Of a stretch of DNA of 64,000 nt, positions 51,906 to 64,000 are shown piece after piece. Under the pieces are notes generated by a model. It was not told the DNA's origin, did not search any database, and worked only from the letters and a program-made list of their open reading frames with translations. The stretch is from Lethocerus indicus. Taxonomy: Eukaryota > Arthropoda > Insecta > Hemiptera > Belostomatidae. The stretch covers positions 21,284,365 to 21,348,364 of the forward strand of contig JACDQD010000007.1 of the NCBI GenBank assembly GCA_019843655.1, written 5' to 3'. Every line of letters starts with the position of its first letter. Position 1 is the first letter of the stretch. Position numbers and translations under genes: made by a program.

Positions 51906-52330
51906 TCAAGGACGCAAACGTACTCCGAAATTTATTTTGAAAAACATATCGCAAACCGAAGATCTCAGCTGTCGCTGGCTGATCGAACCGAAAGACTAGT
52001 CATGCGCCACAAGTGTACAATGTTGGTCAGCTGATAGAATGATGCAATCCTCGCTTCCTCTTATGAAAGCTGATTACTTAGAAGGTCCTTAGAAACATTT
52101 CCATTCGTCGTATGCAGTTAATATTAATACAAAGTAGAATAATCAATATTTCTTAAGTAAATGTAACTAATAAATCTGAAGTTAATACATATATATAATG
52201 AACATTTATATAAATATATATAAGGATACAGGTAGCGCCATCTCCTTTTCATGCGAAAGTATAGAGATAAGCTTGACCTGTACTGCAGGAGGTCTGTTTT
52301 TTCGAGGCTATTTGGTTGACTCCACTAAAC
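51906..52330. promoter_or_regulatory. Shared head-to-head promoter of SLC25A32 and IF1
   Basis: Only 425 bp separate the two divergent start codons. The sequence carries TCAGCTG motifs (about 51966 and 52028) and CpGs near the carrier side, then an AT-rich part with TATATA stretches near 52190-52225. Both genes encode mitochondrial proteins, so co-regulation from a bidirectional promoter is plausible. Confidence 0.5.
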
Positions 52331-53458
52331 ATGTCTTTATTGAAACTGTTTTCTCCTAGAAACGTAAAATCCGTTGTCGGATATAAGTGAGTTTTTTTAT
52401 TAGAAATAGTTGCATAGTAAGCCAAATCATTTATGTGACCTACCACAATGTTGTGCAAATAATATTTATAGGAATGGCTTTTGTCCTTTAACTGTTCATA
52501 GTTGATATATATGAGAAATATATTTTTATTTAATTAAGTCACTCGTTTTTCTCATATTTGTCAGTTATTTAAACTCGAACTATTTTTTCTCTTCCTTATT
52601 AAAATAAAGGACATGTTCTTCTGGTTCAGAATCAAGTGTAGAAAGTGGAATATCAATTTTAGATAACTTTGGCAATTTATTCCAATTTCTTCCCCTAAAT
52701 TACATGCAATTTCATGTTTAGCAGTATTACTTCAAATTCATATGAATTTCTGTCGATTTGGTCTGAAATGAAGTGTATTTCTTAGATAAAAAGAAAATTA
52801 GAAGAACACTATTGAATTCTGGTAATAAATGTAAGGCAATGAGGGAATAAGGTTGATGGGAGCTAAAGCAAACATTGTGTTTGGAAAACTGTTGGATATT
52901 GACTTATATGCAGTGTAACCCTGTTATTTTCCCATCTCTACCAACAACCCAATTAACATTCTAGAATTGAAGAAATATACTTTGTTACGTAAGGAAAATG
53001 CATAATATTAGTAATGTAGATGTAGTATACATTGATTTTTATGTTTTAGGGGAGTAAGATTTATGTCTCAATTGGGAGATCTTGGTTCCGGTGCTGGAAA
53101 GGGTGGTGGAGATGGTGGATCCATTAGATCTGCTGGAGGAGCATTTGGAAAATTAGAGGCTGGTCGCGAAGAAGAATATTTCTATAAGAAGGTATAATTT
53201 TTACTATTTTGTTTTATAAGTTGACAATGTATATAGTGTTGTGTATCCATTTTAATACCTGCAGAACAAACACCTTCTTAGGGTGGCATTTTCATGATAT
53301 GTCATTTTTTGTTTCAGCAAAAAGATCAAATTAAGAAAATGAAGAAGGCCTTTCATGAAGAGATTAGTTTCCATGAAGAACAGATCCAGCGACACCAAGA
53401 GGCCATTGAACGCTCACGGTCACGCATCAAGAATCTCATAGAAGAGAAACAGTCCTAG
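52331..53458 (+). CDS. ATPIF1: ATP synthase inhibitory factor 1 (IF1)
   Basis: Small matrix protein that binds F1-ATPase at low pH and blocks ATP hydrolysis when the membrane potential falls. Exons 52331-52386, 53050-53191 and 53318-53458 give 339 nt, 112 aa. The first about 23 residues ([16 protein letters not shown]...) are a typical mitochondrial presequence with basic residues, probably cut near RFM-SQ. A Gly-rich stretch follows. The inhibitory core is GGAFGKLE then REEEYFYKK, and after it a His/Glu-rich helix ([14 protein letters not shown]) that would form the dimerising coiled coil. The length matches the family. The gene lies head-to-head with the mitochondrial carrier. AATAAA signals occur at 53639-53644 and 53658-53663. 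Confidence 0.93.
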
Positions 53459-53638
53459 TTATTTTGCACCTTTGAATATATATCAAAGTATTGTAAATTA
53501 ATTTTGGCCCTGGAAGCTTGCGGTTATAAGATATTGTATTTGTAGCTGAGTACAATAATTTCTTAGTGTTGTGGAAATCAATTGCACTGAGAAATGCTAA
53601 CATTTGTACATTAGAATGAGTATCTATCTGTTTGTTTG

Positions 53639-53663
53639 AATAAATTCTTATGTTATAAATAAA
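53639..53663 (+). terminator. Poly(A) signals of IF1
   Basis: Two AATAAA hexamers (53639-53644, 53658-53663), about 180-205 nt after the IF1 stop. Confidence 0.65.
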
Positions 53664-54328
53664 CTCATTTTGTTCTTTTTATGTCATGACCACCCTCATT
53701 AATAGAAAATAGGTACCAAGTATGTTTCATTCACTTTACCTAATTATTACATAATCTTTCAGATTATTACAATTAAGTAGCAAGTTATTCTTTTTCTCAA
53801 AAGTTTAGAGTTAAAATAATTGTTTTTATAATTTAAAAACGTTATTAGTTTTTATTAAAGCGAACAAAATAAGTGACACAAAACATGGAAATATATCATT
53901 CACATGATAGTGTGAAGTTATCTAATGTATTAATAGAGTATAGAGAAACAATTAAAAGAATGGGCAGATAGCATCATAGAGTAAGAACAAGCGTGAACGC
54001 CGTTTGTTGAAGGGTAGTTAACCCCTGTTGGGTGGGGGTTGTAACAGCTGCTACAACGTTTCTACCATTTATATCGATTTTAAGAAGTATTCCTTATAAC
54101 CTACTAATGACACGAAAAAATTTAATGTCGATCGCGCGTTTTTCATTGTCGAATCGCCTTAAATTATCATTCAGTTAACGATTTACCCGCTTGTAAAAAG
54201 TTTCGAAACCACCGAAAGCCGTTGAAAGAGCAGCATCGGAGAGTAACCTACTCGGGGTCAGTAGAGAAAGGTTCTATCGGGTTGGAGGTTCTCCGAGGTG
54301 CCAGTGTCGTTTCTGTCAAAAGTGAGCA
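53664..54328 (+). promoter_or_regulatory. Intergenic region and ZUP1 promoter
   Basis: AT-rich until about 53990, then CpG-rich up to the ZUP1 start. The CpG-rich half is the likely ZUP1 promoter and 5' UTR. A probable 5' UTR intron follows: donor GTAAGT at 54329 and acceptor ttttttcgtag ending at 54431, 103 nt. Confidence 0.45.
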
Positions 54329-54441
54329 GTAAGTTCGGATGGACTCTTTTTCCGTTTCGTTTCGGATTTTGCCGGCTTTCTCGTCGAAAACCGTATTTCC
54401 CTATCGTCTACCGGTGATATTTTTTTCGTAGGTCTCGTGAT

Positions 54442-57400
54442 ATGGCTGCAAAAGTGCCCGAACTGAATTATTCGTGCGAGATATGCGGGGTGGACGGTCT
54501 GACCGACGAGGAGATGCGAATGCACATCCTAATCTGCCACCTGAAGAACGCCGTGTCCTGTCCGTTTTGCGATCTGGGGGACGTGACCCAGGAAGAGATG
54601 CTCAGTCACGTCAACAACGCTCACCTCGACTACCTCACGCCCGAAAGGGAACTCCTCAGCTTCATAGACGACGACGATATAGTGGTCGGGAGCCCTCTCA
54701 TCCCAAAGTCCCGGTGGGAGCCCAAGCTCGAGACCGACGGCATCAACAACAACAACAACAACAATAACAACAATGTCGAGTTCTTCGGTGGCCTGGAACC
54801 AAAAGAGGAGAAACAGCAGAACGGGGACGTGGCTTCGTGGGGCTCTCCTCAGCGGTCGCAGCTTGCCCTCAACCTCCGCTCCAACACCTCACCCTCTCTC
54901 CCTAAACCAAACAACACGCTCAAGTGTCCGTTGTGCTCTTACAGTCATGATAGTGCCGCCCAGTTAGAGGAGCACATAAACAGACAGCATTTCGACCTCA
55001 CGAGTCCTTCTCTTCCCCTCGAATCGCCTACCAAGGGCTACGAGTCTGTTTACAGTTGTCCCCTCTGCGTACAAACATTTGAGAACACTCCCGATCTCGA
55101 GTTGCATGTAAATATTGAACACAAAGACATTTTAAGCCCTGCAAAGGTTTGTTTAACTTATTCATTTAGGTTAATATTGTAATTACAATCTTTGTCCCTA
55201 TTGACTAAGGAGCTTCAACATTTTCATCATTAAGTTATGTTTTAGAATTGAATCAGTAGAATGTGTGTAGAATGGTATCAGTTTCATCTTAAGAAGGGGA
55301 ATTTAGAAATAATGTGTGTGCTAATTAAAATAGAATACTGGATAGTACCAAAGAAATCTATAGATAAAACGTGTACACACCCATAGGGCATCTAGGACTA
55401 GGGCTGAAGCCACTATTTACATCTAATGCACTAACACCAATACTATCTGTTGGTTATCATAACAACTCACTCACCTATCTCTAATATAAAGAACTATGTC
55501 ACTGTTCAAAAAATTATTCATCTTAAAGTCAGAGTACTGTGAGAAGTGATAATTGTAGAAATTAAATGGCATGAATGCTCATAAAAAGTGAAATATGTAA
55601 GTAACATAATTGTACTATTTATGATATACCACTTGTGAGTGATATACAGCAGTATCATGGAACATAGCTGGATTTGCAGGCTAATAAAAGAATAAAAATC
55701 TTGGAAGACTAATGATTATTAATTAAGTTGGACTGCCATAATTTAAATGAATTATAAGTGTGTTATAACTGAACCAACAAATTCATAAAGCACATGCTTC
55801 TAAAACATTTTTGTAATTATTGTCATTTTAACAACAGAATTCATATTGAAATATTTTTTCTATAAAGTTGGTTTGTTTCTTCAGTATCTAAATTGGATTA
55901 CAAACAATACTTGACAAATTTAATGCTGAAAAAATAATTCTGTTAGGTAATTTAGATGCCATTAAATTATGTTTTTTCACCTAGAAGAAAATGTTTATCG
56001 GCAACTTATTGAAATTTAATGAATATTTTTAAAATTATTACTACCAATATTAATATTAATTAATTATTCTTTAGTTAGTAACCAATTTACTATCTCATGT
56101 TTTTACATTTAAGACAGTATATCTGACAGTGTATTAGTATTATAGTATTTTTTAAACCCAGTAACTTAGTAGTAATACTTAGTTTCCAATAACTAAGAGA
56201 TCGCTAGGTTCATTGTTGGAATGGTTTAATCTCAATGTAATGTTAGTGAAAAGTAATATTATTTGCCATGAGGTGTCACATTGCCCGGCAACTGGAAGGA
56301 AGCAGTAAAAGTTCAGCACCTAGTATAGTCAAGGTTTATTTTTAAAACCAGGTGGAGTTCTAGTCATTAAGCAACTAGTTCCTAAGAATTTTATCTGTAA
56401 TAAATCTTTAAATAATTCACTGGTAACTTCATTTTAAATTAATGCTCGAATTCATTTTCAGCCTATGAATGATGCATCGCATGAACATATCACTAATGTT
56501 TGTCCAATATGTTGTATGACAAATTTTAAAACAACAGAAGAATTGGCGATACACATAGATGACCACTTCAACCAGAAAGGTGATAGTTAATTCATAGTTG
56601 TTTTTTATTACTTTATATTATAAATATGTATATATTAATTATGTTTTAGGAATGTCTCCTTTAACACCAGATGTGTCTTGTGATAGACTGTTGGCAAAAG
56701 AAATGGAGAAAAGAGATAAGGAAGTCAGAAGATTAAGAGAACAACATGAATTTGAGTTACTTCGGGTATACATCTTCATTTTTAGGAATTTCTAATTTAT
56801 TATTTATTGGTTATTATTCAGTGTTTTCTTTTATTCTTTAAGAAATATGTTATAAATTACCATAAAAATGTGCCTCATATTTATGGCACATATCATCTGC
56901 ATATATCTATGAAGATTGTTGCTTGTTTACAATTGATCATATATTTTTTGTAGGCCCAGTATGGAATGGATAATGAAGGTAATTTCAAAGAACAAAGTTT
57001 AACAAATATGCAGCGTGCTGTTTATTCGGGTGAACTTTCTGTAGCTGATTATTATGAGAGACAAATTGAACTTAAGATGGCAGAAAGTAGTGGAATCGAT
57101 GATGGTAGTTCATGCACTAAAGGTACTCATTCACAAATTAATTTTTAATTACCTCCCTATTAGAAATCTCTACTGTTTAATTAACATCACCCATTCTAGT
57201 TAAGAGGATGCTTCAGATTAATCACTCTTGTCAAGTTTAGATGTTTGTAAAAAGAAATTAGTTCAGATTCATAATTATATTTCAATTGGATACATTGGTT
57301 GTTATGGAATTCCTGCTCTTTAATATGTGCTAAAAATATAACCATAAATTATTTGTAATTAAGATGCTGTATTTAGGGCATATTCAGTATCATTGTTTTT

Positions 57401-60086
57401 ATGTTCATAGTTATTACTGTTTAATTGTAATATTTTGTGCAGATATTGTTGGATTAATTATGGCTGTGAGTGCTAACACCAGTAATGTAGTTAGAACACT
57501 TCTATGTACTATGGCTGACCATTATGCATCTACTTATGGTGATAGAGGATGGGGTTGTGGTTACAGGTAGGTGTGCTATGGCAAACAATGTAGCATGAAC
57601 ATTTGTGATTCATTTTTCAAATTTTAATTTATTACCTTTAATAATAAACGAATTTATTGTTACATTGCCTTTGAATATTTTCATATACTCTTTTTTGTTA
57701 CAGAAATATGCAAATGATGCTGTCCTGCCTTGTGCACCATACAGGATATAATGAACAGCTTTATAAGCAGTGGTTGGTTGGTAGAGATGGAGGTAAAGTC
57801 CACGTGGTCATTTTTAATAAACAATATTTACTGACTTAATTGTGTTTATTGTAAGTATATGTAGTACCAGGAACTGGTCGATATCACCAATTCATTTTAC
57901 AAATGTTCATCCTAGTTTTATGTAGAACTTGCACACCTGTAATCTTAATGTCCTGTATAGCTTTCAGGATTCTGCAGTAATAGTAAAACAAATGTTAAAG
58001 TGTTTGAAAATAATTCATTCTGTCATTCTGTTAAAAAGTTTGACAAACATTTATGAATATTTTTTAAATCAAGAAGAAAACTTAGGAGGTGTAAAATTTT
58101 GTCTGATCAAGATGTGATTTTATAAAATGAATTCCATTCTTCACAAAAAAATGAGTTCGGGATGTGGTTTATGAATATGGTTTACTGATCATTATACAAA
58201 TATATTCTTTAGGTGGAAATACTGAGGTATTTATGTCTATAGAGGTATCATTTCTTAATGTGTTAGTTTTGAACATTTTTCAGGTGAGCTCCCATCTCGC
58301 AGTGCAATGCCATCTATATCACGCCTTCAGCAACATGTTGAATGGGCTTGGGGTCAGGGTTTCGACACTCAGGGTTGTGAGCAACTTGGAGGTAAATTAG
58401 CCAACACAAGAAAATGGATTGGTGCGACTGAAGTTGTTACTGTACTTTCATCACTCAGAATCAGGTCAGCATCCTGATACTGTTTAAAATGTATTGAAGT
58501 AAGTTATGATTTTTTTTCATTTACTTATTTATTTTTTTTAATTACTTATTAAGTTTTTTTAAACATTTGTTTTAAATTTAAAGTTAACCATATTTATTTT
58601 ATTAAATTATTTTGTATAGTAGGTTTAAATTGTTTTATTGCATTTTTTATTTGTGCCTGGCGGTTTTGTTATCTTTGCAGTTGAAGCATTTTTTTTATTT
58701 TAATGTATATAAAGGGGAGCTATAAGATATTTATTTTTATTAACTGTTAAAAGCTTTTCTTATTTTCTAATAATTTACCTAAATGAAATTGATGCATGTG
58801 TATGATTTGTGATAGTTTTAACCCAAGCTCTAGCCTAAGGTTTAAGCGTATGTTTTACAATTTTAAAATATTTTCCAAGTTTGTTTATACATATTTGATA
58901 ATTAGTTCCAATTTAAAATGATAATTTTGTAAAACAAAACTCATTTTATAATACTCTACTGTATATTAATTTTAATACTGCACTTTTATTATACTGAGTG
59001 TTATCTATTACAATTTTCTAGATTGATACTTTTCGTCGACATCATATTCTTTAGTAGTATTTCTCTCATTTTCATACATGAGAACATTAGGGTTATTGTA
59101 TTGGTGTGATGCATGTTATATATAAATAATGTTTTGGTAATTTTATGTAAATAATATTTTATTCATTATTTATAAACTTTTTTTAGATGTCAGTTGATTG
59201 ATTTCCATCGCCCAACAAGTCCCAATGGTAGTCATCCTGAACTCTTTTCATGGGTCCTTGACTATTTTCAAGCTTATGATGATTTTAAACCTCCTCTATA
59301 CTTGCAACATCAAGGTGAATTATTTTTAAATTTTTTTCACCACTATTATTATTATTACTGATGAAATTGGAATATAAATTATATATTTCATAATTACTTT
59401 CAGTTAAATATATTATGTTATTTAATTTGAAGTAAAAATATTGGTTGATAATCAATATTATTGGTTTCAAACACTGTTTAAATTATTAAATGTTTTATTT
59501 CATTGAGTTCAACCACTTTTTGAATATGCTGCTGGTGTTATAATGAATTTATATTTTGAGTGTCAGTTTAGTTGAGTGAATTAAGGAAGTTAGCAAGTAA
59601 ATTATATTGAGGCAATAGATTGATCATGACCTATAACAAAAATGTAATGGATAATAGGAGATTCTACAACAAATAATTCAAATTTGTAATTAAAAAATAC
59701 CTCTTTATAGGTCATAGTAGGACAATAGTGGGTGTAGAACAACTGAGAGATGGTGGAGCAATATTGTTGGTGTTAGATCCAAGTCATTCTACCAGCCAAA
59801 TGGCCGAACTGAAGAGTACATCTACTGCACCGAATGCAATGAGATTAATGAGGAAATCACTTTCAGCTATGAAAGCGAAACAATATCAGATTGTTGCTGT
59901 TTCAGGGATCATGGACAGTGAAGCTGAATACCAGGTATTAAAACAACATAATATAATAGAGACATTGAGTACACTGCTATCTCATTATGTCATTATTCAA
60001 TAAATTAATATTTGTTATTGTATTTTAAAATTGTTTTGCAGAATAGCAAAGTTTTGCGGTCTGTTCGAATTCCAAACGAGCGATGA
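54442..60086 (+). CDS. ZUP1: ZUP1/ZUFSP, zinc-finger K63 deubiquitinase
   Basis: Cysteine protease of family C78 that cuts long K63-linked ubiquitin chains in the nucleus during genome-stability responses. Exons: 54442-55146, 56462-56579, 56650-56765, 56954-57122, 57443-57566, 57704-57792, 58284-58464, 59187-59314, 59711-59934, 60042-60086, preceded by a probable untranslated exon; 1899 nt, 632 aa. Five C2H2-type fingers are visible (Cys pairs at 12/15, 40/43, 162/165, 206/209, 249/252). A charged ubiquitin-binding helix follows (about 285-320, MEKRDKEVRRLREQHEFE), then the AQYGMDN motif. The catalytic triad is Cys408 (GWGCGYRN), His545 (QGHSRT) and Asp566 (LDPSH), all present, and the His-Asp spacing equals that of the human enzyme. 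Ten Asn codons in a row occur at 54745-54774. Exon 1 is CpG-rich and later exons are depleted. Confidence 0.95.
54745..54774 (+). repeat. AAC/AAT codon repeat encoding ten Asn in ZUP1
   Basis: Residues 102-111 of ZUP1, in the linker between fingers 2 and 3. Mostly AAC with two AAT codons. Likely a disordered, length-variable linker. Confidence 0.9.
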
Positions 60087-63000
60087 TTTGCATTCTCTGT
60101 GAATTGGCTGCAGTGTATATCTGCCTCGGCCATTGCTTATACTACTGCCATTCACTCGATTGTCTGTTAGTGCTTTATTCACAAGTTACTAAGTCTTAAA
60201 TTAATTAAAATGTGTATTACTGTTACTGTCATGACTGTAAACTATATCCCTGCCTAGTGTTTTATTAACTGAAAAAATATGTCTTTGTTAGCTATAAATG
60301 GAAGACAAAACTGTCTCATTTTAGCAACCTTAGGAGTACACATTCCTGTCAGTTTTTACAGTAAATAATATTTATAGTAATTACTAACATTAATTATAAC
60401 ATTTATATACTAGTCACTTGTTCCTAGTCGTACCATTTAATTATAGAATTCACCATGAAACTGTGTTATGCTCTAGTTTTTATGCGAGATAAAATACCAA
60501 ATAATATTGACTGAAAATAACAATAAATTTAAATTATTATTTTGTTATTTTAAGTAAAGAAAATGATGCTGTGTGAGAATGTAATTGTGTTCATGAATTG
60601 TGTAGCAGTACTATTTAGGAGTAATTTGAAAAAAGTTTATCTTACCATAGCAGAAGAAATACACTTAATCACAAATGCCTGGCTGGCATGCTAAAGCCAC
60701 GCTTCCATTGTAGTCAATAAGCCTCTGTATAGTGGCCCCAGGTGAAAACTAACAAAAAAGTATTATTACGCTGAACTGTAAATAATTTTGTTATACGAGT
60801 AGATGCTTAAGAAATATTGGTGAGCTGTGGTATAATGTTTGAAGTCAGAATAGTTTGTAAACTGCACATGCAAAGCCTCAATAAGAAAGCATTATTTTTA
60901 CACGCTTATTAATTATTAAATAAAGCAATTTTAGGAAAAAATAGTCTAAGAGGATACAATAGTGTTTACTATTATAATAAACCAAAAAATGAGTTTCAGA
61001 TTACATGAATTATAGCTTTATTAATATATACTGTATTTACTCATATACCTTCCACCATCAAAATATTTTAGAACATGATATTCAATTTCCTCAATTTTGT
61101 TCACACCTGTAACTAAATTATCAAAATATATTATATACATGGTAGTGTAATAGAATAGCAAGAAAACATCCTATATTGCAAAGCATATATGTAAAATATT
61201 ATTTATTCTATTATTGGTTGGTGGACTTGTGTGATTCAGATGTAGTTTGAATTGCATTGTTTATCAGTTCAGTAAAGTACCTAATCATTTCTTTAATTAT
61301 AGTAAAAAGGTTCATGAGGGTAGCCCGAGTAAATACAGAAGTAGAATTTATGATAAAGCAATACATTAAGTATGTAATTATAAACTTATAATGATACTAC
61401 TAATTATAATATTTAGATAACACATTCTACCTCCATTCCAATATAGTTTGACATTGAAATCATTTTAGTACCAAAGAGGGAATCTTGTCCCTTGTGATTT
61501 TTCATGTAATCTGCAAACTAGACCAATCGGCTGTTTATTGTTAGAATGTTATTTAATCATTCAGATGCGTATCCACTATTTTAGCACTGTTATAGAATCC
61601 ATTTATATGAATATAAATATATATAAATTTAATTGTTATCTTATAACATTTTATTAAAGTCTATGTGCACTCATATACATTTTTATATTTTAATAATTAT
61701 ATAGTTGCTTATATCTTGCATTAATTTCCATTAATGACTTATATGCCTCATAAGGATGATTATCACCTATGTTTAAATTGTTTACACTTTGATACTCTAT
61801 TCAAATTATTCACTTTGAATTGCCTTAAAAGAAGAAATAAGTTGTTTGATCCAAATAATTTGTCTTTTGGCTAATTTGATTTTGTTTGGTTTCTTATTTA
61901 TAGTTCATAAATAAAATGAAGGTTTCATCAGCTTGTAACATAATTCTATGTTGTGTTTTCTCATAATGACTATTGTTTAATACATGAAACAACTTGTGTG
62001 TTGTGCCTAGGACTGTTTATGATAATTATTGAGTAATTGGGGCTCCATCACCAGCAGACACATTACATTAATTAATATAATTGTACTGTTATTTTGTTCT
62101 ATACAATGGAAGTATTACCAACTATTAGTCACAGCAATTCATTCTTTCTCAGTGAAATTGCAGAGTCCCTTTTTTTGATCTTGGAAGTGGACCAGATTCA
62201 AACAGCATTCAGATTTGGCAGCTGTCTTTTATAATAAAAAATAATTAAAAGAAGAAAAGATTGTTTGCCAATTCATATAATTTCAACTTCCCTCTGTACC
62301 TCATTATTAAAGGAAACTATATTGGAATATGAATATAAATTTTGCAATTAACTGCTGATAATTATCGTAATGACTTGCAATTGAGATGCATGAGGGAAAT
62401 ATTTGAAAAACATTTCTATTTCATATAATGGTTACCTCAAATTAATTCATGTTATGACTACATGTTGGTGAAGGAACTCTGTAATATAATAAATTTTAAT
62501 CACTTAAATATTGACATTGTTTTCTTTAAGAAAATATATTGTTTATTAAAACATGTAAACTGCTTTTAATATTTAATAATTATTCATCTAGTATTATGAG
62601 TGTTACTAATAAGTATAGGGCATTTCAGAGCCTTTTTAATAATTTATTCAACATCATGGACCGATAAAAAGTATATAATGGTGGTTCATTGATATAAAGT
62701 AGATTCAGTTTATATTACTCAGTATATTACCATGTTACCATTCAATATTCTTCTTTATTTTATCAAATTAACAACTATAAATATTACATCTTTCTTCATG
62801 TGGCTATTAATGCCATAAATTCTAAATTTGATTAAATTGCCTAATATCCAATTATTACAATTCCATTCCTATTGGATAACTACATTTAATGATAATTTTA
62901 TATATTTTGAAATGCCCTATATTTTTAATTAAAAAAAACTCAAATCTTTTTCAATAGCAGACTGCATTGTATATTCAGCATTTGGCAAAGCTCTGTTTGT

Positions 63001-64000
63001 GGGAGAATTGCCAAATATTTTCTAAAATATATATCTGTAAAAGTGATTGTAAAATCAAGCATAACTTAGCAACATACATGAAACATTTATCTTTAAGAAT
63101 AATATAAACATTTCTTACTCAATTTTGTAGAGATAAATCAGAAACAACAGTTTTCAAATGTACAAGTTGAAATCAAAACTGATATAAATCTTCAGGACTA
63201 CTGTAATGTTGGGATTGTAACTGCAAAATCAGGAGAAACGGTATTGTTTAGAAAATGAAATCATAAAGAAACAAATATAAATATATTTTCAAGTTATATT
63301 TGTGTTATACTTACCTGTTCAAAGCTATTCTTTTATTTATCTATAATTTGTTTTGTTCTTTTATAGTACATTCCTTATTATTAGGATTAAACATTATATT
63401 CATAATCAATTTAATGGAAATTTTGTGAAACAATTCCTTCAAGTAAAGTTAGATTTGGGATTCAGAACAAATGTCAACTATCTAATTATCACATTTGTTT
63501 AATACATACTTAATATACATTATACAGGCATCACAGGTACTGAAAAAATGTACAATTATCTATCTGAAACTAAAGTGAGGTATTTATTCATATGTTGAAA
63601 CCCATCTTTCTCATGCATTCCTTGTGTGCTTCTATGTAGTTCTTGCACTTCTCTTCTCCATTTTCAACAATACTGTAACAACAATTTATATTCTGCATCA
63701 CAAAACATCAATAACTACACTTCCTTTTCCAATACTGTCACAAAACAAGTATTCATTATATAGTTTGCTCACATTGTTAATATTTTTTTTGATATATCAG
63801 CTCAATAATGCATAGCCAAAACTGTTTAAAAAGGCAAAACGTATTCCATTAGAGTCAATTTCAATGTTAACAATGAACTGTTTGCCAAACTGGAAGGTTA
63901 TGACAACACATTTTTGTTGGCACAAATTCTCTCAAAACTTGACCAGTTCTAAAACTAGTGGATTCTATGAAAAAATACAATTGGGAAACGTTGACGTTAA
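60087..64000. other. ZUP1 3' UTR and AT-rich flank, no gene seen
   Basis: A first AATAAA for ZUP1 lies at 60522-60527, about 435 nt after the stop. The remaining 3.4 kb is AT- and CpG-poor sequence without any recognisable exon on either strand. It may be extended 3' UTR, intergenic DNA or an intron of a gene beyond the window. Confidence 0.5.

Overview
The window looks like animal, most probably insect, nuclear DNA. Genes have many small exons with GT/AG introns of roughly 0.1 to 2 kb, intergenic sequence is AT-rich, and all five recognisable genes are conserved animal housekeeping genes. No bacterial, organellar, rRNA, tRNA or CRISPR feature was seen. Gene bodies are strongly CpG-depleted while their 5' ends are CpG-rich. 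That is the pattern expected of germ-line gene-body methylation and suggests a hemimetabolous insect (for example a hemipteran). This placement is inference.

Layout. 1-22.1 kb: no recognisable protein gene. This stretch has ordinary CpG content and a series of GC-rich islands that often end in good splice donors. It reads as the 5' regulatory region and long first introns of lipin, with candidate alternative first exons, a short dispersed repeat, a hairpin and a doubled homeodomain-type motif. 22.77-36.17 kb (+): lipin (phosphatidate phosphatase), 18 coding exons summing to 874 aa, with several candidate alternative exons. 37.68-40.85 kb (-): ORC4, 7 exons, 423 aa, tail-to-tail with lipin. 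42.7-51.9 kb (-): SLC25A32-type mitochondrial folate/FAD carrier with two alternative C-terminal ends. 52.33-53.46 kb (+): mitochondrial ATP synthase inhibitor IF1, 3 exons, 112 aa, head-to-head with the carrier. 54.44-60.09 kb (+): ZUP1/ZUFSP, a zinc-finger K63-ubiquitin protease, 11 coding exons, 632 aa. 60.1-64 kb: AT-rich 3' flank with no gene seen.

Four gene models (lipin, ORC4, IF1, ZUP1) were joined by hand and each gives an exact multiple of three with one stop, which supports the exon boundaries; so does the proximal form of the carrier. The genes do not form a pathway: lipin makes diacylglycerol, ORC4 licenses replication origins, the carrier and IF1 act at the inner mitochondrial membrane, and ZUP1 works in the DNA-damage ubiquitin response. 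The most notable points are the duplicated last coding segment of the carrier gene, several alternative ends and a possible cassette exon and N-terminal extension in lipin, and the sharp CpG boundary at about 22 kb.
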